Assembly: GCA_038501625.1 (NCBI GenBank)
Contig: JAZAYU010000038.1
Coordinates: 496,001 to 560,000, forward strand
Reading direction: 5' to 3'
Length of the DNA stretch: 64,000 bases
Source of the DNA: Corbicula japonica
Lineage: Eukaryota > Mollusca > Bivalvia > Venerida > Cyrenidae
Shown here piece by piece: positions 22,920 to 34,885 of the stretch. The notes below the pieces were generated by a model. That model made no database searches. It saw only the letters and a program-made list of their open reading frames with translations, and had not been told where the DNA came from. The translations under genes and the position numbers were made by a program. Position 1 is the stretch's first letter, and the number at the start of each line of letters is the position of its first letter.

Positions 22920-24737
22920 TCCATCTGATCTTGTTCCATATATACATGTACTAAAATTAACGTCTAGATAAAATCCTATATATTTGATATATACCATGTA
23001 GAATATATAAATTTTCATAAAAAAAGCTTTTTATTTACACAAAACTTACGTTTATTTAATATATGTCTTTCTCTTCGAAAGGTAACAACACTAATCATCA
23101 TACTAGTCCTTAATGACAAATGTAAGAAACAAACTATTGAATATCATATGTCATCTTGCAAAAAAAAAAAAATATATATATAATCTCACGATAAAACATG
23201 CCCGATTCGTATATGTACTGTATAAAAGCAGAACCCTACATTTTTTTTTTGATTAATGCTAGTTAATGAATAAACTAACTTTTGACAAAATATTAAGAAA
23301 AGTTAAATTACTTTTCAAACCCAGGCGAGCAGTTTAAATATTATGTGATTCAATGCAAACGTATTGACCATTATTTGAATATGTATAGAAATAAATGTGT
23401 TTAAGCAGCATTTATGGTGTCTGTCGGTAATATGACGATCATAAACACGGGGGCTTTGAGTTCTCACAGTTTTAGTTTTATTTTCTATTTACAGGTACTT
23501 AAATTCATATCACATTTCACTAACTAAACATGTTCAGTGTCAATACATGTTCTGCAGATAAAATGTATGTCTTTAGGAATACTTTTGAGGGATCAGTCAA
23601 GTATAATGTTTATAAATGCCTATTTGATATGCCTTATTACGAAAATATTAACTGGTTCACCAATCCATATAGAACGAAACTATCTTGACTTACAGGACAC
23701 TCGCGACTAGAGAAATTCACACAAATGCAAATGCTGTGTAAAGCAATCGGGTTCGTTTATCGTAAATTGAATTTAAAAAAAAGATGTTTTTTATTGGTGT
23801 TGTTGTTGTTGTTGTATGAACTTTAACTTGTTTTCTTATTTTATTGGAATTGATCATTGTTCTCAAAAATATTTCATCAAATCCCAAGTTGTATACAGAT
23901 TTTTTTAATGATTAAGTGTTGTTTTTTTTTCAAAATTGTCCATATTGTGAGCACTAAAGAGTTAGTTTAAATGTTGCTATAACTAAAGTATAAAGTCTGA
24001 AAAAAAGGAATATGTATGTCGGAGTACTTAAAACAAGTCATATTTTCATAAAACCGTATTATCGTCTTATTATATTGCTAGAAAGATGTCACTCCACCAC
24101 ATAATTGTAATTATAGTATCAAAGCTAGTCTTCTACATTGTCTTGAACATTATCGGAATAATAAAATTATTGATAATATCTCACAAATATTGTCGTAATA
24201 ATAAAGCTATACTGGTCGTCAATAGAAAGAAACCAACTTTACCCTAGTTAGTGTTTTACATTTTGATAAAATTGAAACCAATCAGTATGGCAAAGTAGCA
24301 CTAACACATTTAATTTCGGGTACATTCTAGTATTATCAGTTTTTTTTGTAGTGCCTTAATTTAATAGCTCAATATGTGACAGAAACAATAAAATCAACCA
24401 GACAAAATTGCAATAAGCCATTAGGAAATCATTTTTAAGGCCGTCTTACATGTACTTCGCAAAACAAATGCAAAAAAAACACAAGAAATAGGTAGCAACA
24501 GCTATTATAGTGTGTTACTAATCATGATCATTGGGTTTGTTTTAAATTCCGTAATCAGTAACATTTTAAATTATTACGAGGTCATTTATATTTTATAAAC
24601 CAGTTACAACTGGTAATAATGCCCCAGATGACAACTTTCTATTGAGTCTGACGTAGAGTATACTTACATTGTTACAGTAGTAAACTGTTGTTTGAAGCCA
24701 TATTTTGCAATCTTCAAAGGATAAAATTTAACGTTTT
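22920..24737. other. Duplicated non-coding segment, copy A
   Basis: Aligns in order with about 40950-43080. Shared landmarks are the ATGTAGAATATATAA block (22996 / 40983), CTTCGAAA-TAACA-C-AT-ATCAT (23074 / 41062), AATGCTAGTTA-T-A-GAAACTAAC and the TTGTTGTTGTTGT run (23800 / 41640). No exon is seen in either copy. Confidence 0.6.
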
Positions 24738-25310
24738 GTGTTGTTTATAAAACATCAATCTGAGCGGTCGCTGAATTGTGTGCTTTATCATCTAATTAAT
24801 ATTGATTGTTTTCTATTATGTAAGTGAATGCAATTATGAAAAGAAAATTTAATGTGACTTTATTTAAATGCAGTTTTGATATTTGTTAGAACAATATTAT
24901 GTCAACGATCGGCACTTAAATTTAGAAAATGCTTGATAAACTATTAAAAACCATATTAATTTATTTTGACTATGTCAATGCAAATACAATATTGTGTGTT
25001 GAAGAATGGAAATGTAGTATATTTGTAATGTGTTGTGTTGTTTATAAAACATCAATCTGGGCGGTCGCTGAATTTTGTGCTTTATCATCTATTTAATATT
25101 TATTGGTTTCTTTTATGTTAGTAATGAAATTATGCAAAGAAAATTTAATTTAACCTTATTGAAATGCAGTATTGATATTTGTTAGAACAATATTATGTCA
25201 ACGATCGGCACATAAATTTAGAAAATGCTTGATAAACAATTAAAAATCATATTATTTCGACTATGTCAATGCAAATACAATATGGTGTGTTGAAGAATAT
25301 AAATGTGTGT
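24738..25310. repeat. Tandem duplication, 297-bp unit
   Basis: Unit 1 is 24738-25034 and unit 2 is 25035 to about 25310. Both start GTGTTGTTTATAAAACATCA and share GAACAATATTATGTCAACGATCGGCAC. The paralogous place at about 43100-43420 holds only one diverged unit. Confidence 0.8.
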
Positions 25311-25955
25311 GTTGTGCATTAAATTAAAAAAAGTTAAATTGTCTTTGTCTATATTGATGATCTCAGTATGGGCAGGTGTTTGGTATTTTAAATTTCGCTA
25401 AAACAAAGCCTGAACATATTACATGCATTTCCAGCAAGAAACTTTTTTTTTTCGAACAAATGAGACAAAGATGTCAGTTTTTACTAAAACGCGTCGATAT
25501 AATAAATTCGCTAGAAAGTTTCAAGCAATCATAAGTTTAAAATGCTTACTGAGTGTGATCTAGGTGTTTGAAAATGGTTTGAAATAGTTATCAAGGGATT
25601 TAACCATTAATTTTACGTGTACTCTATGAAATGTCATAGCAAATTGCGTATCTCATTATACATACACTAACCGGAGAAAGAGTTTCTTAAAGAAATATAA
25701 TATAGTTTTAGTAATATGTTGAATACCTTTCTATGTCATAGGAAATATATGTTTCTTGTGTTCAAATACAACAACCAATATATATAAGTGAAGTTAAAAT
25801 TTTTACCCACGGACACATTTTGGAACAACCGGCCCCATGAACACTTTATAATAGCAGAACGAATAATGTCACTACTTTTCCTGTAAACACGGTGTCCCGG
25901 ATTTAAGTTCAGGTCTGTTTGCACATTTGTCTCGTACTGAGCCGAGGGCAACATT
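25311..25955. other. Duplicated non-coding segment, copy A continued
   Basis: 25400-25650 matches 43780-44220 and 48630-48840 (ATGAGACAAAGATGTCAG..., CGTCGAT..., CGCTAGAAA-TTTCAAG). 25640-25860 matches 46190-46390 (TATGTCATA-GAAA, CGGCCCCATG-A-ACTT). No gene. Confidence 0.55.
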
Positions 25956-25959
25956 ATTG

Positions 25960-26285
25960 AGCTGATGGGTGGATCGGATTTATTTCACCAAGACAACTTG
26001 TACTTGTTTTGTAATATGAGAACCTGTTGGGGCAAGTGTGAGGTTGGTGCACCCAAGAACCTGGTTTAAACCTCCAGTGGCAATTTGTTTTAACACTGAC
26101 TATTCCAATGCAGTAACCCCAAAGGTTCTCCTTTTCGTTAATTGTTTGTGGCGTCTTATTTGAATTGACATACTTGTAACAAACATCATCTCTCTATTCT
26201 TCTCTGCTTTTTTGCTGCGTGGGGAGGCTGTGTTTTGTGAGAGTGGCAATTCCTGATATGCCTACTTCACTTTTTTTGTATAAGG
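25960..26285 (+). mobile_element. Penelope-like 3' fragment
   Basis: Clean copy of the family 3' region: TTTCACCAAGACAACTTGTA, GAACCTGTTGGGGCAAG, AACCTGGTTTAAACC, CAATTTGTTTTAACACTGAC, TTGTTTGTGGCGTCTTATT, CTGCGTGGGGAGGCTGTGTT and TTCCTGATATGC. Opposite strand to the 57217-59412 element. Confidence 0.7.
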
Positions 26286-26309
26286 ACACTCGCAATCATT
26301 TAAGTAAAG

Positions 26310-26870
26310 TACCCTCCGTAATTCGAAAACGAATTGTATGCGTTGCCGAGCACAGATAAATGTCGGGGTACGAATATGTTATTATTAGTGAAGAGGATGA
26401 TTGTGAAAACGGGCGAGTAGCTAAGTCCGGAGAGCTTCGCCTACTATTCTATGTCTTAAACTACGGGCAGAATTTGAATGGCCTTTAAGCTAAGCCTAGT
26501 TGTTTGAAATTGTTATCAATTGTGAGCTTGTTATTGTGTGGTGTCACTGAAAACGCAACATATCCCACTTTATTTTGCACATGATTAAGCGATATTCAAC
26601 CTCCGAATAAGCACGTTGAGACGGCGTATATAACAGGTAATAAAACATCACTAAATCGACAATCGGCGGTACGTTTTACACAACCTCAGAATATTATTTT
26701 CCATGTAGGACTGTTGTCGTAAAATTTATGTAAAGTACATCGGCTAGAAAAAGAGGATATCTTGACTACTCACAAGTAGAATAAAAACAAGCGCACTTTA
26801 TATGTCATTAGAGAAATGTTACTCTGTTTAACGCAAATGTTTTTCGCGTATTTTTCTTTTCACAAACTTT
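26310..26870 (+). repeat. Three-copy dispersed or duplicated block, copy 1
   Basis: GTGTGGTGTCACTGAAAACG, CAACATATCCCACTTTA, GATTAAGCGAT and GTTTAACGCAAATGTTTTT recur in order at 51486-51835 and 54466-54800. The preceding GATAAATGTCGGGGTACG segment recurs at about 53911. The arrangement is that of segmental copies and not a bounded transposon. Confidence 0.65.
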
Positions 26871-27430
26871 ATTAACTTAAGAATAGCGCAGTAATAAGGA
26901 ATACAACTCAAAGTTTGCTAAACACCAATAAGCATATTAAAAGTTTTCTTTCTCTTTTTTTTGCTTATGATTAGCAATTTCGATATCAATACAGGTAAAT
27001 GTTTTATCTATTTTAATGTGTTTTTGAGATTAATTAAGAACTGAATGGGATTATATGTAAAATCGGTATGTTTTAATTTTGAAAAATATTATGTTTTGCC
27101 AAAGACATTTGAAAATTGTTGTTTGATTACCGCATGCAATTTATGTCTTCTAACATTAGCATTTGTCCATTTGTCATAATTCAGTCATACACGATAAGTC
27201 TTTCAAAGTAAAATTCGAAAATGTCGGGTAAATGTAAACAGCGTAAAGTAAACACTTTGAAAATGGAGGTTCAGCTCGATTGACCTTAATGGGTATGTGC
27301 AGAATGATAAACTTCTCGATTCATCATAATTTAAATTATTTCCAAAGTAAGTACTTATAATAATGGCATTACAGTATTGTGTAGTTAACTTGGTGCATTC
27401 CTATTTGAAGTGTTTGTTTAACCGTTCAGG
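26871..27430. other. No gene seen
   Basis: AT-rich sequence without recognised features. 27230-27300 (ATGTCGGGTAAATG, GGAGGTTCAGCTCG) shows no exon structure. Confidence 0.45.
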
Positions 27431-27432
27431 GA

Positions 27433-27745
27433 AAATACAGACTAAGATCTTCAAATGACATTCAATTTACTGTTCCAAGAACAAATACCAGAATCGCTGA
27501 AAGATCAATTGCTGTAGTAGGTCCAAAATGGCGGAATGCCCTTCATAACGACCTAAAATGTATCAGGAATGAAACCACTATCAGAAAGGAACTAAACACT
27601 ATTTTATTTAAAATGTTTTACAGCTAAATAGCATGACTGCTATGTGTGTGATAAGACTTTGTAAATGGCTAATGCACTCTGTGAAGCGCAATAGAAGATT
27701 CTTAAATATATATTGCGCTATACAAATGTATTTGTATTTGTATTT
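27433..27745 (+). pseudogene. 5'-truncated non-LTR retrotransposon (CR1/L2-like), reverse transcriptase C-terminus
   Basis: An open frame to TAA at 27625-27627 reads YRLRSSNDIQFTVPRTNT, then ERSIAVVGPKWRNALHNDL, then ELNTILFKMFYS. This is the usual C-terminus of CR1/L2-like reverse transcriptase proteins (PRT, the -GPK-WN-L- turn, the closing LF-K). About 120 bp later comes GCGCTATACAAATGTATTTG followed by TATTTGTATTT, the 3' tail type of these elements. The 5' part is missing, so it is a dead insertion. Confidence 0.75.
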
Positions 27746-27749
27746 AACG

Positions 27750-28860
27750 CACTTTGAGTAGTACGTTTTGTATATATCGATAGTTATTTTAAAACACTAA
27801 CTACTTTCTATTGTCACGAGGAATAAATCCGTTTGTGGTTTCTATGTTATAATATTATGCATGATTGAATATTCATAAACAATGAGTCGGACGCAAACTA
27901 AAACTTAGTTAAACCTTGTACGAAGTTTGAAAAGAGGAAGCTGTTGTTATAAAAATAAACTAACAATACTCATGTTTAACTCTTAACGTTATGAGGTATT
28001 CCGAAATTGTTAAAGAAAACAACTTGCAAACAAATAAATATCTTTTTCTACTGAGAAGTCACGACACATTTTAAGAAATCTGTACAATGTGACAATTTTC
28101 AGACAATGTCTTTATTCGCGCCACAAAGCCAAAAATGACCCTTTGTTAGATAAGATTTTATCATTTAAACGTGACTAAATACTGGATCGAAAATGATTTT
28201 ATCATAGTTTCTTCCTCACTGAGTCGAAAATAGTTACCAAAAGTTATATAATAAATTTAATGGGTTGAAACGTTGCAATTACAAAAATACCAAAGGAGAT
28301 TTGACGAGATAGATTCATCATAGTTTCTTCTTCATTGAGTTGGAAGCAGTTATCATAACTTATTTAAAATATTGAAATAGCACAGATGAGATGAATAGAT
28401 AGATGATTGTTTACCAAAATGTACCGTAATACACTCTTAACAAACTTTCTGCAATGGTCTCCGCCATGGTCGTGAATCGCCGTCTTTCGTTTTAAACCAA
28501 AACTTCGTTACTTCTTTAATAAAAAATTCCTTCAAAAATGAACTTTTGAAAGGAACCGAACACGACGCCTACCAAAACATTGAGTGTTCCGTTTGTATTA
28601 GCCTGTGTGTGCGCAGTAATAGAAATTTATATATATTATGTGTCATACTGCTGATTGTATATAATAAAAAATATATTTACCATCATTGGTTTTGAAAGTT
28701 GAATCATAAAATATTTGTCTGATATTGAGGTTTGATGTAAATAGTGTCCGCCATTTAGTAACTTTAATTAAGACAATAGTGGTATTTCAAAACTTTAAAC
28801 ATGTTTGTCAACTAATTGTTGTCAACTCAGTGCCATCGGAGCTCATGACAGGAAATTAAG
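27750..28860. other. Duplicated non-coding segment, copy A end, no gene
   Basis: 28130-28380 matches 46550-46700 (TTTCTTC-TCA-TGAG, AATGGGTTGAAAC-TTGCAAT). 28380-28860 shows nothing recognisable. Confidence 0.5.
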
Positions 28861-28864
28861 GACT

Positions 28865-29630
28865 CTCAACGTGCTGGAACCCAAGAATCCGGGGGCCGGT
28901 CAGTAAGTGAACTAGCGAATAAAGTTGAAGTACAAAACTCAATATAGACATTTGTTGTCGTTCTTACTTTTCGCCAAGATATAAGCGCATCTGTATTGTA
29001 CTGAGCCCAATAAACGCAGGTCGTCTTCCTTTGATGATTGGAGAGTTTGAACCGTTGTTGGCTAAACCCATTGCAATAAACCGAGGTAAGAACCATTGGT
29101 TTATGGGTTCTACGTGGCGAAAAGAAGCCATATTTGTCCAAGTCCAGAGACAGCTTACCGAGAAAACTTATCTGCTGAATGATTTGAAAACTCTAAATCG
29201 TTCAGAGTTCGTAGAGTAGAGCCAGCTGAGTTTTCGCCCGGAATTTCAGGCCCCTCATCTTGCTAAAACCCAAGAACCCTGGAAGCGGTAAATACGCGAC
29301 CTTGCGAAAAAAAGTAAGCAGATAGCCTCTCGAGCAGTAAACTTGTATGCTGAATGATCTAGTCTATGAGTATTGCAGGTTTTGGAGAAAGGTCCGATTT
29401 AGATTATGCGTAGAATACCAGGCCTCCTAACTTGCTGGAATCGGAGAATCCGGAGGTCGTCAGGAGGCTACTTCGCGAAAAACATGAATTTGAAAACGTA
29501 TTGTAGACGTTTGCTGGTGCTCGTATCTTCAGCCAAAAAAGAGACAAAAAGAGACATAAAGCAGCGAATCTGTATTGCACCGAAGCGTTTTCCTCTGATG
29601 GTTTGGGAGTTCGAACCCTTGACATGATTG
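28865..29630. repeat. About 560-bp direct duplication with a partial third copy
   Basis: TGCTGGAACCCAAGAATCCG (28870) recurs as TGCTGGAATCGGAGAATCCG (about 29431), with matching continuations: TGTATTG-ACTGAG / TGTATTGCACCGA, TTCCTTTGATGATTGGAGAG / TTCCTCTGATGGTTTGGGAG. A shorter copy (TGCTAAAACCCAAGAACCC) lies at 29261. No coding pattern. Confidence 0.6.
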
Positions 29631-31000
29631 ATATTCTGCTTGGGCTAAACCAAAACTCATAATAGCACCAAGGTTGGTAATTGCTCATGATATTGTCTGT
29701 ATCAAGGTTTTGAAACAGATGGTTCCTATATTGATAACTTTACCTTTGAAACTTATCAAAAAAGTGGCATACTGCGCTTTATATTGGCAGGGTCAAATTT
29801 TGGCGTATTTTACCTTTTTTCATATTTGCGGGGTCATATATTGGCGCTAAAAAGCCAGACCGCCAAAATAAAATCCTTGATGAAAAATGGCGGAAATTAG
29901 ACGATGGAAAAAAAAGTAAATTTATGTCGCAGTTATTCTTTTGTTAAATGTTACCGGATTGGAGCGGTGAGTTCCAAACTACTGCTTTATTAATTATTAA
30001 CGTTGGCCTAGAATTACATAAAGATACTGGTATCAGACTCGCTTAATTAGTTGCGTAAAGTGGTGCACTAATTATTTAAAATTTGATTTTTTCTGTTGCA
30101 CACCATTTATTTTATTCAATATTTTAATAAATTCTATTAAGATAAAGATCATACGATTTTTGACTTAAGGTAGAAGAAAAAGTGTCATTTTAAATTTGTC
30201 ATTGAATAGTCAGACAGATTTTTTCAAAAGACATGATAAGTGAAGTCTAGATATTAAAAAGCAAACATTTAGAAAGAATTTCAACGATGGAATATTTAGT
30301 TATATTTATTTTACACAATGTTTTGCTTCAAACTGCTGAGTGCATAAACTTAAGGAAAAAAATGGTTGCGATGGGATGAAATAAACGTAACATTTGGCGA
30401 AACAATTGATTCGATTGAATCGGTTTCATTGCTGATGTGTTTAGCTAAATTCCAGTTGTTTAGCAGCTTACATAAACGAAGCGAATTCAAAATGCGAGCT
30501 TTCGGCATATTACACTCCAGACAAAACTAAGACGGCAACTCCTCGCGCTGGGTGGACTGTATATTTCAAAGGTAATACTAAGTTTGTTGTAAAATAGGAA
30601 TTAGAATTTTGAGTTATGATTTGTTTAGCAGGTTTAAATCTAATGTTTTTTTCATTTTTTTGAGAACTTGTTGTCCCTGTATAATTATATAACGTTATAA
30701 AGTCAAAATAATTCAGTTTGACAAAGCTGCTCCGTGATTATTAGCAACATGTTTTATGTGTCTGACGTTCGGTAACCATTTGTATAACATTGTGGCTGAC
30801 CAAACATCAATATCGGAAGGGTTTTAACTTCTGACCGGTAGGTAATCGCTTACCATTCAAAAACTAGCTTGTGGCTTAACAAACGACCATAGCCAAACAG
30901 AAACTATTTTAACTTGTTTGCAGCTCAGTTTAAAAATGGGTAATTTCAATATCCTAGCCAATATAGTTTAATATAGGATATATTTCCTTTTTTTGTCTTT
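29631..31000. other. No gene seen
   Basis: The GGGTCAAATTTTGGCG...GGGTCATATATTGGCG direct pair at 29790-29845 is the only internal structure. No exon or element end recognised. Confidence 0.45.
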
Positions 31001-31049
31001 GTCTTTGGTGTTGTCTGTGAAATGCCGAATTGATATTCTCAGATCCCCT

Positions 31050-31400
31050 GTCAAATTTCCATTCTGTTTAGTTCCGCCTATTGTCTTCTTGTTTATGACA
31101 AACCAATTCTTTTATCTGGGAACCATACATCGCTGAACATGGAATGGTATTAATCTGAAAATACAGCGTTGAAAGTTCCATGTTCACCGTCATATGCATT
31201 CCATCGTTTGTGATTAAACTTGTACTGTTTATTGGTGTAAATATTGAGTTGCGCTCAACCCGGGCTATCTGCCGTGAGCGGTAATATGCATTACTGTCAA
31301 GGAACAGGCGGAGTTAAACCGAGCCTGCAATATTGTTTGGTGGCTTTTAAAGTTCCCTTTTCATCGATTTCAATAAATGAAAATATCAGAACGGTCTCCA
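31050..31400 (-). repeat. Dispersed repeat, relative of the 3174-4051 element interior
   Basis: Minus-strand match to about 3340-3600: GTTCCATGTTCACCGTCATA, TGCATTCCATCGTTTG, TACTGTTTATTGGTGTAAAT, TTGAGTTGCGCTCAACC and GGTAATATGCATTACTG. Ends not defined. Confidence 0.65.
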
Positions 31401-32395
31401 TTTCTTTCGGATGGCGGCTCAACAAAAGGCAATGTCAGATCGATAATCATTCTTAAAATTATTGGCGGCTCAACAAACGGCTAAATTAGAACCGTTAGCA
31501 TTGTTCAACTGGCTTGCATTTCACTAAAAGGCAGTATTAGCACCGTTGATAAACTAGTAGCCGGTTCGTATAACTTGCTTGTAGCTCACCAAACAGCTAT
31601 TCCAATATTTCTCTCGGATGTTTACATCTTCAACTCAACTTTGCTCGTTAATAAACAGCATTTTAATTCGGTTTTAAATCTTTGGCGACTCGGTTTTTAT
31701 CGTCAGTTAAGATACATGTCATAAAAGACATTACTGGCAACGTCTCCGCAATATACCTCTACGGTTTGTATAATATACTTCGACGATGCTGCTCGTCAAA
31801 ACAAATTCTGTCTCTCCTTCTTTCCTACTAAGATGCAATCAGAAATTACGCTAGGCGACCGTTTCTTTCATTTTGCCTTTCTTTTTTAAGCAAAGTTTTA
31901 AGTTATTCCAACGATTTCCCAAGCGAACAGTTTCACAACATATAACAGATAATTATGTGATTTAAATTTAAAATTTCATTTTAATAACCTGTATAAAGTG
32001 CATAATATTCCGTCAGTCCATTAACGTTAGTCGGACGCTTATATATTGAAGTACCCATAATGTCAATTTAGTTTAATCTTTTAAGAAATGTATAGAGTTA
32101 TAACGTTTCAAAAACCTTCTTCTTCGTTATACGGGCGAAGTTACAAAAACAGAGTTGTAAACAAAATATAACCAATATTATGTATTGCTTTATGTTAATA
32201 GTACTTCTAAATTTACTTTTTATTCTTAATATTTCGGCCAGTTTAAAGATGTGTGGTTTCAATATCCCAGCCAATATAAATTGGGATATTGTTCAATCAC
32301 TCCCAATGATATACTACCTGCTGTTTAAATTTTGCCTTCGACGTTGTGTGTGATATGCAAGATTTATACACTAAGATGCCCTCTCAAAATTCAAT
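31401..32395. other. No gene seen
   Basis: Contains degenerate short repeats of the type GGCGGCTCAACAAA-GGC (31414, 31465) and GCTCACCAAAC. No exon signature. Confidence 0.45.
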
Positions 32396-32665
32396 TCTGT
32401 TTAGTTCCGCCCATTGTTTTCTCGTTTAGGGCAAACCCATTCTTTTATCTGGGGACCATACGCCGCTGAACATGGAAAGGTATTAATCTGAGAATACCGC
32501 ATTCAAAGTTCCATGTTCACCGTCATATGCATTCCATCGTTTGGGATGGATCAAAATTGTACTGTTTATTGGTGTAAATATTGAGTTGCGCTCAACCGAG
32601 CATGCAATTTTTCATATTTGTCGTGGTCGAGGGTCTTCAAAGTTCCTTTTCATCTTTTTAACAGT
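32396..32665 (-). repeat. Dispersed repeat, second copy of the 3174-4051 interior
   Basis: Closest to 3360-3590 (inverted): GGGCAAACCCATTCTTTTAT, CTGGGGACCATACGCCGCTG, GAACATGGAA-GGTATTAATCTGA, GTTCCATGTTCACCGTCATA, TTGGGATGGATCAAAATTGT. Confidence 0.7.
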
Positions 32666-32717
32666 ATCTCAATATTTTTTTCTGTTTTTGAAACAGCACA
32701 GCTTTGTCTCTTTTTAT

Positions 32718-33295
32718 TATGCCGCCGCCATGAAATGGCGACGGGCATTAAGAGTTGCTCCTGTCCGTCCGTTCGTCCGTCCGATATTCTCTTGAACGCA
32801 ACTCTGGTGGGAATTTAATGAAACTTTACCACAATGCTTTGGCCTGATATTTTGTTGTGCATAAAGGTGGGGTTTTGCTCTTACATGTTCCGTTCAGATG
32901 TTATGGCCCTTTGATACTTCCATTTACATTAGTTTAAATAGGAGTATATCTCGTAAACGCAACTCCTCCTACACTACTGGTGGGAATTTAATGAAACTTT
33001 ACCACAATGCTTGGCCTGATATGTTGTTGTGCATAAAGGTGGAGTTTCGCTCTTACATGTTCCATTCAGAAGTTATGGCGCTTTGATACTTCCATTTACA
33101 TTAGTTTTAATAGGAATATATCTCGTGAACGCAACTCCTCCTACACTACTGGTGGAAATTTAATGAAACTTTACCACAATGCTTGGCCTGATATGTTGTT
33201 GTGCATAAAGGTGGGGTTTTGCTCTTACATGTTTCGTTCAGAAGTTATGGCCCTTTGATAATTCCATTTACATTAGTTTTAATAGGGATATATCT
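32718..33295. repeat. About 171-bp tandem repeat with CCGTCCGTCCG head
   Basis: Starts GCCGCCGCCATGAAATGGCG, then GTCCGTCCGTTCGTCCGTCC. Three units follow, each with AACGCAACTCCTCCTACACT, GGTGGGAATTTAATGAAACT, TGATATGTTGTTGTGCATAA and CTCTTACATGTT, at about 32797, 32957 and 33128. Confidence 0.8.
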
Positions 33296-33499
33296 TGTTT
33301 CTTATATTTTGTGTTAAGCAAGATATGCATTTTCCCCATAACTTTAAAACTACTTGAGATATTGCCTTGAAACTTGAATTATATTTTCACCATCAAAATC
33401 TACATCATAATCAACAAGACCCATAACCCTGCTTACAATATTTTTCAAATGATGCCCCTTTTTCACTTACATTTTGTATTAAGCAAAATATACACTTGG

Positions 33500-34885
33500 C
33501 CCTTAGCTTCGTTATGAATGGAGGGATTTCAAAATAACTTGGCACAAATGTTCACCATGACAAGGTGGTGTGTCGCGTACAATACCCATGCCAGTAGGTC
33601 CAAGATCAAGGTCACTGTTACTAAAAATAGAATTTTCTTGCAAATTCGTGTGCGCTCTGTAACTTTGTTATTTCTTATTGGATTTTAATATAACTTGGTA
33701 TACTTATTCACCATATGAAGGTGATATGTCTCGTACATGCCCAAGCATGAAGGTCGAAGTTCGAGGTCACTGTTACTAAAAATAGAATTTTCTTCTCCGG
33801 GCTGTTACTTTGTTATGAATGGAGGGATTTCAAAATAACTTGGCACAATGTTCACCATGACAAAGTGGTTTGTCCACACAATACTTATGCCTGTTGATCC
33901 CAGGTCAAGGTCACTGTTACTTAAAATAGAATTTTCTTGTCCAGGCTGTAACTTCGTTATGAATGGCGGGATTTCAAAATACCTTGACACAAAAGTTCAC
34001 CATGACAGTGTTGTGTGTCGCGTACCATGCCAATGCCTGTAGGTCAAAGGTCAAGGTCACTGTTACTAAAAATAGAATTCTCTTGTCCGGGCTGTTACTT
34101 TTTTATGAATGAAGGGATTTCAAAAAAACTGTGTACAAATGTTCACTATGACAAGGCAGTGTGTCCGCACAATACCCAAGCCTGAAGGTCCGAGTTCAAG
34201 GTCACTGTTACTAAAAATAGAAAATTTCTTGTCCGGGCTATAACTTCATTATTCATTATTGTGTCAAAATAACTTGACACAAATGTTCACCATGACAGGG
34301 CGTTGTATCGCGTACCATGTCCATGCATATTGGTAAAGGTCACTGTTACTAAAAAAGAATTCTCTTGTCCGGGCTGTAACTTCATTTGGAATAGAGTGAT
34401 TTCAAAATAACTTGACACAAATGTTTATCATGACAAGTTGGTGTGTCCCGTACCATGCCCACGCCTGTAGGTCCAAGGTCTAGGTCACTGTTACTAAAAT
34501 AAAATTTTCTTGTCAGGGTTGTAACTACGTTAGGAATAGAGTTATTTCAAAATAACTTGGCGGAAATGTTCACCATGACAAGGTGGTGAGTCGTGTACCA
34601 TGTCCATGCCTGTAGGTCCAAGGTCAAGGTCACTGTTACTAAAAATGTAATTTTCTTGTCAGGGCTATAACTTTGTTTTGAATGGAGGGTTTTCAAAATA
34701 GCTTGGCAAAAATGTTCACCATGACAAAGCGGTGTGTTGTGTACATAACCCATGCCTGTAAGTCTAAGATCAAGGTCACAGTTACCAAAACTTGAATGTA
34801 CTTGTTGGGGCTATAACTTCTTTATGAATAAAGGGATTTCAAAATAACTTGGCACAAATGTTCACTTTGACATTGCATTGCATTA
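33500..34885. repeat. About 145-bp satellite containing GGTCAAGGTCACTG
   Basis: Nine to ten units anchored by TTCACCATGACAAGGTGGTG near 33552, 33706, 33850, 33995, 34141, 34284, 34421, 34568, 34713 and 34861. Each has CCAAGGTCAAGGTCACTGTT, ACTAAAAATAGAATTTTCTTG and GGGCTGTAACTT. The repeated TCAAGGTCA core equals the monomeric nuclear-receptor (SF-1/ERR type) site. Open frames across it are by-products. Confidence 0.85.

Noticed and set aside
28865..29630. tRNA-derived gene from the TTCGAACCC string
   Set aside because: No partner box A at the right distance and no foldable cloverleaf. Treated as an unclassified duplication.
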